The notes under the pieces: generated by a model
The model's database searches: none
What the model was told of the DNA's origin: nothing
What the model saw: only the letters and a program-made list of their open reading frames with translations
Translations under genes and position numbers: made by a program
Part shown: positions 44,515 through 53,666 of the stretch, piece after piece
Layout of the letters: the number at the start of each line of letters is the position of its first letter
Numbering within the stretch: the stretch's first letter is position 1
NCBI GenBank assembly: GCA_963791885.1
Contig: CAWBUL010000004.1
Span: 124,001-188,000, forward strand
DNA length: 64,000 nucleotides
Direction: 5' to 3'
Source of the DNA: CAVSUZ01 sp963791885
GTDB taxonomy: Bacteria > Pseudomonadota > Alphaproteobacteria > Acetobacterales > Acetobacteraceae

Positions 44515-45060
44515 TCAGACGATCTCGGCGGCGTGGACAACCGGGAAGTCGATGTCGGTCTGCGCGACCACGTTGAGCAGGTTGGTAAAGATGTTCTCGG
44601 CCGTGACGGCGATGATCTCGACGATCTGGCCGTCCGAGAACCCGGCGTCGCGCACCGCCTTGATGTCGCCGTCGCTGACCTGGCCGCGCTCGCGCACCAG
44701 CTTGGTCGCGAAGCGCACGGCCGCATCCGCCTTCGCGTCGCCGGATTCGCCTCTACGATTGAGGGCGATCTCTTCCGGCGTGATCTTCGCCAGGTTCAAG
44801 CCGAGATAGCTGTGCGCCGACAGGCAGTAGTCGCAGCCGTTCACCTGGGCGACGGCCAGCGCAATCCGCTCGCGCGTTTTGACGTCGAGCGTCTTGGCAA
44901 GCGCGCCGTTGTTGCCGGCAAAGCCCTGCAGTGCGGCCGGGCTGGCGGCGATCAGGCGGAACATGTTGGGGACGACGCCGAGCTGCTTATGCACGGCGTC
45001 GAGGACCGGCTTCGAAGCCTCTGGGACGTCGTCGCGGGCAGGGATGGTCAGGCGGGACAT
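44515..45060 (-). CDS. AhpD-like peroxidase-family protein
   Basis: 181 aa carboxymuconolactone-decarboxylase fold with the redox pair and proton-relay His in GCDYCLSAHSY (Cys76, Cys79, His83), plus TRERIALAVAQVN before it. Such proteins act as alkylhydroperoxidases. First gene of the minus-strand unit and divergent from LysR with 121 nt between starts, so probably its target. Confidence 0.87.
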   Translation of the reverse strand: MSRLTIPARDDVPEASKPVLDAVHKQLGVVPNMFRLIAASPAALQGFAGNNGALAKTLDVKTRERIALAVAQVNGCDYCLSAHSYLGLNLAKITPEEIALNRRGESGDAKADAAVRFATKLVRERGQVSDGDIKAVRDAGFSDGQIVEIIAVTAENIFTNLLNVVAQTDIDFPVVHAAEIV

Positions 45061-45147
45061 GGCTTTACTCCTTTGCAGGCCCGAAACCGGAGCGGTTCGT
45101 CCTCACACAGAGCTAGTCGGTTCCATCCAGGGAGATAATCCGATATA

Positions 45148-45168
45148 TTTGGGAAAGTAGTTCTCAAA
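45148..45168. promoter_or_regulatory. candidate LysR operator
   Basis: Imperfect dyad TTTGGGAA-AGTAG-TTCTCAAA (7 of 8 pairs) in the 121-bp gap between the divergent AhpD-like and LysR genes, with ends 21 bp apart. The position and size fit a LysR-family binding site; the sequence is only partly T-N11-A-like. Confidence 0.4.
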
Positions 45169-45181
45169 ATTCGGAATAATC

Positions 45182-46087
45182 GTGGACCGGCTCGAAGCCA
45201 TGACGATCCTGCTGCGCGTGGTCGATAAGGGTGGTTTCTCCGCGGCCAGCCGGGACCTGGGCGTGCCTCTTGCGACTGTCAGCCGGAAGGTGAACGAACT
45301 CGAGGCGCATCTGGGTACCCGGCTTCTGCTCAGAACGACCCGAAAGCTGGCGCTGACCGATACCGGCACTGTCTACGTGGCCGCGGCCCGGCGCATCCTC
45401 GAACAGATCGAAGAGACCGAGCGGGTCGCGGCCGGCGAATTCCATGCGCCGCGTGGCGAGCTGGTGGTGACGGCGCCGATCCTGTTCGGCCGCCTGCACA
45501 TCCTTCCGGTCATCGCCGAGTTCCTCGCTGCTTATCCGGAGATCAACGTCCGGCTGCTGCTGTCGGATCGGAACCTTCACCTGATCGATGATCACGTCGA
45601 TATGGCGGTGCGGATCGGCCCACTGCCGGATAGCGGCGTGATTGCCACCCGCATCGGCTCGATGCGAACGGTCGTGTGCGTCAGTCCAAAGCTCATTGCC
45701 GGATATGGCCTGCCCGGAAAACCGGACGATGTGACCGCGCTCCCATGCGTAAGCTTCGACTTCCTCTCACCGGCCTCGACCTGGCCGTTCCGCCTGGAGC
45801 AGACGAAGGGAAGCATTGATGTGCCGATCCGGCCACGCCTGTCCGTTTCGACCGCCGAGGCAGCCGTCTGGGCCGCGATCCAAGGTGTCGGCGCAACGCG
45901 CGTCCTGCATTATCAATGCGCGGACGGCGTACGTGACGGCTCTCTACAAATCATCCTCTCAGACTTCGAAATCCAGCCGCTTCCCGTTCACCTGCTCCAC
46001 GCGGGCCGCGGCGCACTCCCTTCGAAGATGCGCGTCTTTCTGGATTTCGCGACAAGTCGCCTGAGAGAGAGGCTGACTTCCCTTTAG
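45182..46087 (+). CDS. LysR-family transcriptional regulator
   Basis: 301 aa. N-terminal winged helix-turn-helix MDRLEAMTILLRVVDKGGFSAASRDLGVPLATVSRKVNELEAHLGTRLLLRTTRKLALTDTG (region 1-60), then the effector-binding domain. GTG start at 45182. Of the AaeR/DsdC-like oxidative or aromatic-stress kind. Divergent from AhpD-like, PNPOx-like and NTF2-like genes, which it probably controls. Confidence 0.9.
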   Translation: MDRLEAMTILLRVVDKGGFSAASRDLGVPLATVSRKVNELEAHLGTRLLLRTTRKLALTDTGTVYVAAARRILEQIEETERVAAGEFHAPRGELVVTAPILFGRLHILPVIAEFLAAYPEINVRLLLSDRNLHLIDDHVDMAVRIGPLPDSGVIATRIGSMRTVVCVSPKLIAGYGLPGKPDDVTALPCVSFDFLSPASTWPFRLEQTKGSIDVPIRPRLSVSTAEAAVWAAIQGVGATRVLHYQCADGVRDGSLQIILSDFEIQPLPVHLLHAGRGALPSKMRVFLDFATSRLRERLTSL

Positions 46088-46117
46088 ATTTCGTATCACA
46101 ACCAGGAGGCAAGACTC

Positions 46118-46397
46118 ATGAAGCGCGTTCTGCTTGCGGGCAGCATCCTCGCTGCGCCATTCCTCGCACACGCGCAGCCCTCAACAGCGTGCGGGCCCTC
46201 GGGAACCGCCGAGTGCTTTCAACGCCCGCTCAATCTCCTCAATGGCATGCTGATGAATGGGCTGAATGCGTATCACGCATCAAACGCCTACGCAGAACCC
46301 TCCCTGTCCGTTGGCCCGTTCGCTGGCGCCTCTCTGCCAAGCGGTGCGCAATTCTGGTTCTCTGTCGGGCCGTACGCGTTTGAAAGTGCACAAACCC
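46118..46397 (+). pseudogene. secreted YadA-head-like protein, 5' piece
   Basis: 93 residues up to the IS1182-type insertion: signal peptide MKRVLLAGSILAAPFLAHAQ (1-20), then PSTACGPSGTAECFQRPLNLLNGMLMNGLNAYHASNAYAEPSLSVGPFAGAS. AGGAGG lies upstream of ATG 46118. At 46397 the host codon is cut (C|AG) by the element; the rest continues in frame from 48069. Read into the element it ends at TGA 46409. Confidence 0.75.
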
Positions 46398-48068
46398 AGC
46401 AGACCGTGTGAAAACCCCATGCTGATTCCGGCGCGACGCGCGCTACGCTAGAATCCCGACATGCCGCACATCACCGGCCATGACCGATCCCAGCTTCTGC
46501 TGTTGCCCGAATCCCTCGACGACTATGTCGGCCCCGACAACCCGGTGCGCTTCATCGAGGCTTTTGTGGACGGGCTCGATCTTGCGGGCGCGGGCTTCGC
46601 GCGCGTCGAACCGAAGGAGACTGGCCGTCCAAGCTATCTCCCCGGCGATCTGCTCAAGCTCTATATCTACGGTTATCTGAACCGCATCCGCTCAAGCCGT
46701 CGGCTGGAAGCCGAGACCCACCGCAATGTCGAGGTGATCTGGCTGCTGCGCCATCTCAAGCCGGACTTTAAGACCGTCGCCGACTTCCGCCGCGACAACC
46801 GCACGGCGTTCCGCCCAGTGTTCCGCCAGTTCGTGTTGCTGTGCAAGCAACTGGACCTGTTCGGCCGCGAGCTGCTGGCGGTGGATGGCACACGGATCAA
46901 GGCAGTCAACAACAAGGACCGCAATTTCACCCGTGCCTCGCTGACCGAGTTCATCAAGCTGGCGGATGAGAAGCTCGACGATTACCTTCAGCGCCTCGAC
47001 CGGGGCGATGCTGCCGAGCGGGGGACAAGAGGCGCACGGGTCGAGAACCTGGCGGAGAAGATCGCTGCGGTTCGTCAGCGGCGCGAGCGCTGCAAGGCGA
47101 TGCTGGCAGAGCTGGACCGGACTGGGGAGAACCAGATCTCGCTGACCGATCCCGACAGCCGTGCAATGGCAGCGCACACGCACGTTGCCGTTGGCTACAA
47201 CGTGCAGATCGCGGTCGATATCAAGCATAAGCTGATCGTCGAGCAGCAGGTCACCAACCAGGTGGTCGATATGGGCCTGCTGACGGGGACCGCCGAACCG
47301 GCGAAGGAGATCCTCGGCGTCGAGACGATCGACGTCGTCGCCGACAAAGGTTATTTCAAGATCGAGGATATCGAGGCCTGCGAAAAGGCGGGCATGGTGC
47401 CCTATGTGCCGCGACCGCAGCGCGGTCCTTCGGTCAGGGAAGGTCTGTTCCGCAAGGACGAGTTCACGTATGAGGCGGAGACGGACAGCATGATCTGTCC
47501 CGCCGGGCAACGCCTTCACCCCTATTCATCATCGATGCTTCGCGGGCTGAAGAAGATCAATTATGCCAACCGTGCTGCCTGCCCCGATTGTGTCTTGCGG
47601 CCGCGATGCACGGGCAATCGGTTTCGCTCGGTATCACGACTGGAGAATGAGGCGGTGTTGGACCGAATGGCGGCTCGGCTGGCGCAACGCCCAGACGTTC
47701 TTGACCGGCGCCGCGAGTTGGTCGAGCACCCATTCGGCACGATCAAACAGTGGATGCATCAGGGTGCATTTCTGATGCGACGTCTGGAGAAGGTTCGAGC
47801 TGAGTTCAGCTTGACCGCGCTTGCCTACAACATCAGGCGGGTGCTCAATCTTGTCCCGTTCGATGCGTTGATGTTGGTGGTGAAGGTCGTGCCGGATTGA
47901 GACGCTCGGGAGGTCCCTTGCGGGACAAAAGCAACGAACGGAGCCGCTCCCCGAGAGTCACAGCATGATTCCGGAGCAATCTGAAAGATCACACGATACC
48001 GCTCATCCATCTCGATCGGCCAAATCGGGATCGTCTTCGCCACGCAGCGCGTTTCCACACGGTCTGCT
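46398..48068 (+). mobile_element. IS1182-family insertion sequence
   Basis: 1671 bp. Terminal inverted repeats AGCAGACCGTGTGAAAAC (46398-46415) and its complement GTTTCCACACGGTCTGCT (48051-48068), 17 of 18 matched. One transposase gene. No direct duplication was found, and joining 46397 to 48069 keeps the host reading frame with Gln restored at the junction (C + AG). The 150-bp right subterminal region holds dyads and no gene. Confidence 0.85.
46461..47900 (+). CDS. IS1182-family transposase
   Basis: 479 aa, full length. N-terminal HITGHDRSQLLLLPESLDDYVGPDNPVRFIEAFVD, GYLNRIRSSRRLEAETHRNVEVIWLLRHLKPDFKTVADFRRDN, then DDE-type core with LLAVDGTRIKAVNNKDRNFT, DVVADKGYFKIEDIEACEKAG and a late VEHPFGTIKQWM Glu. 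Cys-rich patch ACPDCVLRPRCTG. No frameshift, so possibly active. Confidence 0.92.
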   Translation: MPHITGHDRSQLLLLPESLDDYVGPDNPVRFIEAFVDGLDLAGAGFARVEPKETGRPSYLPGDLLKLYIYGYLNRIRSSRRLEAETHRNVEVIWLLRHLKPDFKTVADFRRDNRTAFRPVFRQFVLLCKQLDLFGRELLAVDGTRIKAVNNKDRNFTRASLTEFIKLADEKLDDYLQRLDRGDAAERGTRGARVENLAEKIAAVRQRRERCKAMLAELDRTGENQISLTDPDSRAMAAHTHVAVGYNVQIAVDIKHKLIVEQQVTNQVVDMGLLTGTAEPAKEILGVETIDVVADKGYFKIEDIEACEKAGMVPYVPRPQRGPSVREGLFRKDEFTYEAETDSMICPAGQRLHPYSSSMLRGLKKINYANRAACPDCVLRPRCTGNRFRSVSRLENEAVLDRMAARLAQRPDVLDRRRELVEHPFGTIKQWMHQGAFLMRRLEKVRAEFSLTALAYNIRRVLNLVPFDALMLVVKVVPD

Positions 48069-49444
48069 AGCTTTCCGAAAGCATGGCAATCGGCCCCGGC
48101 GCCGGTATTTCCATCACCACAGGCGGCGGTCTTTTTGAGGGCATCAGCGCGGGCGCCTCGATGACGACTCAGGTTAACAACGTAGCGATCGGCGGTGACG
48201 CCATGCACAATTATTGGGATAAATCAGGCGGTCTTGCCATCGGGATGGGCGCTCTCGAAGACGGCGTCGGTGCGAATAATGTTGGCATTGGCAATCTTGC
48301 GATGATGGGTGCCTACGCCACCATCACCGTCAACGGCAAGCCGGCGGCGGGAGACCAGCTTAAAGTAGCCATCACCTCCGCCAACGCCTGTGCAAATGTC
48401 ACGTCACGAAACTGCACAATCGGCACTCCGATTATCGCAACCTACACCGTGCAAGCCGGCGACACGCCAAGTTCGGAGACAACCGGTCTTATACAAGCAA
48501 TCAATGCGGCGAAGGTCAATTACCGTCTCGGCGATGGTATCGTACAAAACTCGCACAATCTGTTCCGGATTGGCGCCCTGCCGGCGGCTGGACATCCGAA
48601 CATCATCAAGATGCATACACCCGCGAATTGGCAACTCTCTTTCGCCTATTCGTGCACGGGTCCTGGCTGTGGTGGCGAGAGTGTGATGGTCAAACCCGGA
48701 TTCACGGGATCGGATAACGTTGTCATCTCCCCGTTTGGTCTAGCAAGCCCGATTCTGACGAACCCGCAAAATGATGTCATCATCGGAGCGCATACGGCGA
48801 GCGGGAATGACGCGACCAATCCCTCCAACGACATCTTTCTGGGCAATGGTATCGCGCCGAACATCACTACCGCCACATGGAATATCGTCTCCGGGACGCT
48901 GGCCGGCAACGGCCTGACCAGCGGCAACGCGAACGTCATCAGCGGCTTCAATGCCGGATCGAAGCTCACCACGGGGTCGGACAATCTCATCGAAGGCAAT
49001 AGCGTCGCTTCCAAGATGTTGCAGACAGGCAGCGACAACTTCCTGGCGGGATCATCGAACGCAGTTGATACGCCCGCCGCCGATACCAGCCACTACATGA
49101 ACCTGTTCAATACGATTATCGAAAACACGACCGCGCCGACAATCAGCAGCGGTTTCGGCAACAGCCCCGGTGTGGTGGCCGGCACTTCGACACATGCGTT
49201 CAGCGTCAATGTCGGCACGGGTGGTACGGCGTCCTCAGGTGTCATCAACATGGGGCGCAATCCAGCGCCTCACCTTTGGGCATGCACCGCAGTTGATATG
49301 ACCAACCCCGCCGCATCGAACACGGTTGCCATTCCAACCAACGCGACGACGATCATGTTGACCAATTACAGCCGCACCACGGGTGCCGTCACCGCTTGGG
49401 CACCCGGGGATGTCGTCGTGGTCGGACCGTGCGCCGCGTTCTGA
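48069..49444 (+). pseudogene. secreted YadA-head-like protein, 3' piece
   Basis: 458 residues after the insertion. It continues LSESMAIGPGAGISITTGGG and has YadA/Hia head-like turns: NVAIGGDAMHNYWDKSGGLAIGMGALEDGVGANNVGIGNLAM, NVISGFNAGSKLTTGSDNLIEGNSVAS. No YadA anchor domain is present at the C-terminus (it ends APGDVVVVGPCAAF), so the protein was probably secreted rather than an autotransporter. ATG 48083 is not preceded by a ribosome site. It ends 1 nt from the convergent pheT. Confidence 0.72.
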
Positions 49445-49445
49445 C

Positions 49446-51893
49446 CTACCGAAGCGTCGCCCCGGTCGCCTTCGTAACCGCCGCCACCACCTTTCCCGCC
49501 GCAGCCTCCAGCTCCGCCTCGGTCAGCGTGTGTTCGCGCGGCTGGAACGTCACCTCGACCCCCAGCGATTTGCGCCCCTCGGGCAGTCGCTCGCCCTCAT
49601 ACACATCGAACAGCCGCACCGCGCTGATCAGCGTCCGCTCGGCACCCCGTGCCGCGCGTAGCACCGCCTCGGCCGGCACCCCAGCCTCCACGAGGAAGGC
49701 GAAATCCCGCCGCACCGGCTGGAACGCCGGCAGATCGGGAGCCGGCCGGCGCCGTCGCTTCGGCTCGGCGATCGCATCGAGGAACAGCTCGAACGCCACG
49801 GCACCCGTTAGATCCAACCGCTCCAGCACCGACGGATGCAGCGCACCAAACCGGCCCAGCACCACCTTCGGGCCCTGGCGCACCACGCCCGAGCGTCCCG
49901 GATGATAGAATCCCGGCGCATCGGCCGTGACGCTCAGTGCGTCCATCGGCACCCCCAGCGCTTCCAGCGCCACATACAGGTCTGCCTTGGCGTCCATCCC
50001 ATCGAACGCCCGCGCCGGCTCCGCCCAGTTGCGCTCGGTCGCACCCGTACGCACCCCGGCCCCAACCAACCCCTGACCCTCAGCCGAGAACGCCGGGCCG
50101 ATCTCGAACAGACCCACATCCGGCCAGCCCTTCGCCGCATTCCGCGCTGCCGCCAACGCCAAAGTCGCCACCGGCGTCGGCCGCATCTGATCCAGATCGG
50201 CGGCGATCGGATTGGCGACGCGCAGCGTCTCCGGCGTCTCACCGAACAGTGCCGCCTGCCCCGCTTCCATGAAGCTGAACGTCACGCACTCGACCAGACC
50301 CTGGGCCGCCAGCGTGCGGCGAGCCAACGCCGTGCGAACCTGCCGCGCACTCAAAGTCGGGCCGGGCACCACACCCGCCATGGGCAGCGACACCGGTGGC
50401 ACTGAATCAAGGCCCCGCAGCCGCAGCACCTCCTCGACCAGATCCGCTTCTGCCTCGACCGCCTCCGCACCGCCCGCGGCCCGTTCTGCCTGGCCCACGT
50501 CGAGGTCCGACGCCTGGTCAAGCGCCACCCCGCCCGCAACATCATTCCGCCAGGACGGAACGGACACGGTCACGCGGGTCGCCTCGCGCACCCGCACCCC
50601 AAAACCCAGCCGCTCCAGCGAGGCCACCGCCTTGTCCGGCGGCACCTCGGCGCCCCCGAAGCTCGCCAGCCGCTCGAAGCGCAAGCTGGCCGAACGGTGC
50701 CAGTCCGGCATCCGCCCGTCCGACACCACCGAGCCGGGCTCGCCACCACACAATTCCATAATCATGCGGGTCGCAGCCTCCACGGCCGCCGGCATGATCG
50801 CGCGATCAATCCCTCGCTCGAACCGCGCCCGGGCGTCCGATGGCACCTGGTGCCGCCGACCGGTCAGCGCGACGCGCACCGGATCAAACAGTGCGCATTC
50901 CACGAACACCGTGCGGGTGCTTTCGTCACAGCCCGTCGCCTCGCCGCCCACCACCCCAGCCATGGACTGCACCCCCGCCGCATCGGCAATGGCGCAATCC
51001 TCCGATGTCAGTGTGTATTCCTTGCCGTTCAGCGCCAGGAACCGCTCGCCGTTGCCCCGCCGCAGCACCAGCTCCGGCCCGGCGACCTTGTCCGCATCGA
51101 ACACATGCAGCGGCCGCCCGAGGTCGAAGGTGAAGAAATTGGTGACGTCCACCAACGCGTTGATCGGTCGGAGCCCGATCGAGGTCAGCCGCCGCTGCAA
51201 CCACTCCGGGCTCGGCCCGTTGCGCACGCCTCTGATCGTCCGCCCAAGGATCCACGGACAGGCCTCCGGGAACGCGATGTGCCAGCGCAGCCCGCCATCA
51301 AAAACCGGAGTCACCGGCTCCGGATTCCATGGCAGCAGCCGGCCGATCCCTGTCGCCGCCAGATCGCGGGCCACGCCCCGCACAGACAGGCAGTCGCCGC
51401 GATTGGGCGTCACCCCGATATCGAACAGCGGGTCATCCAGCCCCGCCCAGTGGGCGTAGGACGCACCCACCGGCGCGTCTTCGGGCAGATCGATGATGCC
51501 GGTATGGTCGTCGCCCAATCCCATCTCACGCGCCGACAGCAGCATCCCCGCGCTCTTCACCCCACGGATCTCGCCCACTTTCAGCGTGATGCCGGTACCC
51601 GGGATAAAGCTGCCGGGCGGGGCGAACACCCCCTTCATCCCCGTCCGTGCGTTCGGCGCGCCGCACACCACAGAGACCTCGCCGTCCCCGGTATCCACCC
51701 GGCAGGCGCGCAGCCGATCCGCGTTGGGATGCTGCACCGCTTCGATCACCCGCGCGATGCGGAACGGCGACAGTTCCGCCCGTGTCTGGATGCTCTCCAG
51801 TTCCAGCCCGATGCGGGTTAGCGTGTCGCCGATTTCCTCGGCCGACGCCGCAGTTTCGAGATGGGTCCGCAGCCAGGAGAGGGTGAACTTCAT
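49446..51893 (-). CDS. pheT: phenylalanyl-tRNA synthetase beta subunit
   Basis: 815 aa. B1 domain start MKFTLSWLRTHLETAASAEEIGDTL, OB/EMAP-like domain (VRVCGAPN region: SVVCGAPNARTGMKG), B3/B4 editing domain, B5 MMLE-less class II-like core (GVVPGPTLSARQVRTALARR, LDQMRPTP), and C-terminal FDX-ACB domain FQPVRRDFAFLVEAGVPAE. ATG 51893 gives the standard start; the frame is open 156 nt further up inside pheS. It overlaps pheS by 4 nt. Confidence 0.96.
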   Translation of the reverse strand: MKFTLSWLRTHLETAASAEEIGDTLTRIGLELESIQTRAELSPFRIARVIEAVQHPNADRLRACRVDTGDGEVSVVCGAPNARTGMKGVFAPPGSFIPGTGITLKVGEIRGVKSAGMLLSAREMGLGDDHTGIIDLPEDAPVGASYAHWAGLDDPLFDIGVTPNRGDCLSVRGVARDLAATGIGRLLPWNPEPVTPVFDGGLRWHIAFPEACPWILGRTIRGVRNGPSPEWLQRRLTSIGLRPINALVDVTNFFTFDLGRPLHVFDADKVAGPELVLRRGNGERFLALNGKEYTLTSEDCAIADAAGVQSMAGVVGGEATGCDESTRTVFVECALFDPVRVALTGRRHQVPSDARARFERGIDRAIMPAAVEAATRMIMELCGGEPGSVVSDGRMPDWHRSASLRFERLASFGGAEVPPDKAVASLERLGFGVRVREATRVTVSVPSWRNDVAGGVALDQASDLDVGQAERAAGGAEAVEAEADLVEEVLRLRGLDSVPPVSLPMAGVVPGPTLSARQVRTALARRTLAAQGLVECVTFSFMEAGQAALFGETPETLRVANPIAADLDQMRPTPVATLALAAARNAAKGWPDVGLFEIGPAFSAEGQGLVGAGVRTGATERNWAEPARAFDGMDAKADLYVALEALGVPMDALSVTADAPGFYHPGRSGVVRQGPKVVLGRFGALHPSVLERLDLTGAVAFELFLDAIAEPKRRRRPAPDLPAFQPVRRDFAFLVEAGVPAEAVLRAARGAERTLISAVRLFDVYEGERLPEGRKSLGVEVTFQPREHTLTEAELEAAAGKVVAAVTKATGATLR

Positions 51894-52957
51894 CCAGCCC
51901 CCTCGTGCAGCATCATCGGCGCAAGCGGATTGAAACCGTAGTGGCGCAGCCAGCGAATGTCGCTGTCGTAGAACGGCCGGAGGTCCGGAATCCCGTGCTT
52001 CAGCATGGTGATGCGTTCGATCCCCATGCCGAACGCAAACCCCTGCCACTGCGACGGGTTGATACCAACATTGGCCAGCACCCGGGCGTGGACCATGCCG
52101 CTGCCCAGGATCTCCAGCCAGTCGCTACCCTTTCCCAGTTCCCCGGACTTCCGGTCCCAGCCGATATCCACCTCCATGCTGGGTTCGGTGAACGGGAAGT
52201 AGCTCGACCGGAAACGCACGGGCAGATCGGCGATGCTGAAGAACGCACGCAGGAAGTCGATCAGGCAGCCCTTCAGGTGACCCAGCGTGATCGCGCGATC
52301 GATCACCAGTCCCTCGACCTGGTGGAACATCGGCGAGTGGGTCGCGTCGTGGTCCGCCCGGTAAGTCCGGCCCGGCACGATGACCCGCAGCGGCACGCCG
52401 CGCTCCATCATGGCGCGGATCTGCACCGGCGATGTATGGGTCCGCAGCACGGGCGGCGCCGCATTGCCCCGCGTGCTCAGATAAAACGTATCCTGGTCGT
52501 CGCGCGCCGGGTGGTGCGTCGGGATGTTGAGGGCCGAGAAGTTGTGCCAGTCCGTCTCGATGTCCGGCCCCTCGGCGATGGCAAACCCCATCGCACCGAA
52601 GATCGCCGCGATCTCCTCCGACGTGCGGCTGATCGGATGGATCAGCCCGCGCGATCTGGGCCGCGGCGGCAGGGTCGGGTCGATTCGCTCGGTCGCGAGT
52701 TTGCCCTCGAGTGCCGCGGCTTCCAGATCCGCGCGCCGTGCCTCCAGCGCCGCCGTCAGCGCTTCCTTCAGCCGGTTCACCGCCGCCCCGCGCTCCCGGC
52801 GCGCTTCGGGCGCGATCTTCCCGAGGTCCTTCAGCAGCGCCGTGACCGTCCCATTGCGCCCAAGCAGCGCAACGCGCACCGCATCCCACGCACGCAGATC
52901 CCCGGCCGCGGCGAGAGAGGCCTCAGCCTCGGCCTTCAGGGCAGACAGGTCGTCCAC
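51890..52957 (-). CDS. pheS: phenylalanyl-tRNA synthetase alpha subunit
   Basis: 355 aa catalytic subunit. N-terminal coiled coil (1-90), motif 1 region HPISRTSEEIAAIFGAMGFAIAEGPDIETDWHNF, motif 2 RTYRADHDATHSPMFHQVEGLVID, motif 3 GFAFGMGIERITMLKHGIPDLR. Adds Phe to tRNA-Phe as a heterotetramer with PheT. Five nt downstream of rplT, so co-transcribed. Confidence 0.97.
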   Translation of the reverse strand: MDDLSALKAEAEASLAAAGDLRAWDAVRVALLGRNGTVTALLKDLGKIAPEARRERGAAVNRLKEALTAALEARRADLEAAALEGKLATERIDPTLPPRPRSRGLIHPISRTSEEIAAIFGAMGFAIAEGPDIETDWHNFSALNIPTHHPARDDQDTFYLSTRGNAAPPVLRTHTSPVQIRAMMERGVPLRVIVPGRTYRADHDATHSPMFHQVEGLVIDRAITLGHLKGCLIDFLRAFFSIADLPVRFRSSYFPFTEPSMEVDIGWDRKSGELGKGSDWLEILGSGMVHARVLANVGINPSQWQGFAFGMGIERITMLKHGIPDLRPFYDSDIRWLRHYGFNPLAPMMLHEGAG

Positions 52958-52962
52958 GCCGG

Positions 52963-53319
52963 TCAGCCGAGGGCGGCCTGGGCCTTTTTCACGATCTCCG
53001 CAAAACTCGCGGCGTCATCGTATGCGATCGCAGCCAGGACCTTGCGGTCGAGATCGATATTGGCCGCCTTCAGTCCGGCGATGAACCGGCTGTAGGTCAT
53101 GCCATGCTCACGCACCGCGGCGTTGATGCGCTGGATCCACAGTCCGCGGAAGTCGCGCTTCTTGTTGCGCCGGTCGCGGTAAGCGTACTGCAGCGACTTC
53201 TCCAGCCGCTCCAGCGCCGCGCGGTAGGTCGTGGATGTCCGGCCGCGGAAGCCTTTCGACTGCTCCAGGACCTTCTTGTGCCGGGCGTGGGTCGTGGTGC
53301 CCCGTTTGACGCGTGCCAT
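52963..53319 (-). CDS. rplT: 50S ribosomal protein L20
   Basis: 118 aa, standard length: MARVKRGTTTHARHKKVLEQSKGFRGRTSTTYRAALERLEKSLQYAYRDRRNKKRDFRGLWIQRINAAVREHGMTYSRFI. Binds 23S rRNA early in 50S assembly. Between rpmI (12 nt) and pheS (5 nt). Confidence 0.97.
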   Translation of the reverse strand: MARVKRGTTTHARHKKVLEQSKGFRGRTSTTYRAALERLEKSLQYAYRDRRNKKRDFRGLWIQRINAAVREHGMTYSRFIAGLKAANIDLDRKVLAAIAYDDAASFAEIVKKAQAALG

Positions 53320-53331
53320 GCCTGCTTCTCC

Positions 53332-53535
53332 TTAATCCAGCCCGTAGGGGCACCATTGCTTCACGGTGCGTGCGTCCATGGGCGTCAAGGTCTGCATGCG
53401 GCGGTTGGCACGCTTGGCCTTCTGGGTGCGGTTGATCAGTCCGTGGCGCTTCATGCCCGGCCCGGCTTTAACCTTGCCGGTAGCCGTGATTTTGAATCGC
53501 TTCTTGACCGAAGACTTGGTCTTCGCCTTGGGCAT
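53332..53535 (-). CDS. rpmI: 50S ribosomal protein L35
   Basis: 67 aa: MPKAKTKSSVKKRFKITATGKVKAGPGMKRHGLINRTQKAKRANRR. ATG 53535 follows CAGGAG. First gene of the rpmI-rplT-pheS-pheT operon. infC, which usually heads this operon, is not next to it here. Confidence 0.96.
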   Translation of the reverse strand: MPKAKTKSSVKKRFKITATGKVKAGPGMKRHGLINRTQKAKRANRRMQTLTPMDARTVKQWCPYGLD

Positions 53536-53582
53536 TTCATTCTCCTGTTGATTAAGGTCCGACATGCGGACAAGCGTCACGG

Positions 53583-53601
53583 CCGGGCATGCCCAGCCCG
53601 G
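53583..53601 (-). promoter_or_regulatory. leader hairpin of the rpmI operon
   Basis: On the minus strand CCGGGC / GCCCGG forms a 6-bp stem with a 7-nt loop in the roughly 90-nt untranslated leader of rpmI. L20 represses its own operon through leader structures in other bacteria; whether this hairpin does so is not shown. Confidence 0.3.
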
Positions 53602-53622
53602 GCGCGCGATCAAGAGGGCGGG

Positions 53623-53651
53623 TCTATAGCGGCGAGTGTCCGGCTGCGCAA
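53623..53651 (-). promoter_or_regulatory. candidate promoter of rpmI-rplT-pheST
   Basis: On the minus strand TTGCGC (53651-53646), a 17-nt spacer, then TATAGA (53628-53623), about 90 nt before the rpmI start. The -10 box is good and the -35 box moderate. Confidence 0.5.
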
Positions 53652-53666
53652 CCGGCATAGCATCGT

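Noticed and set aside
50212..51459. 415-codon plus-strand frame
   Set aside because: Antisense to pheT; Ser/Arg/Pro-rich.
51905..53095. 396-codon plus-strand frame
   Set aside because: Antisense to pheS and rplT.
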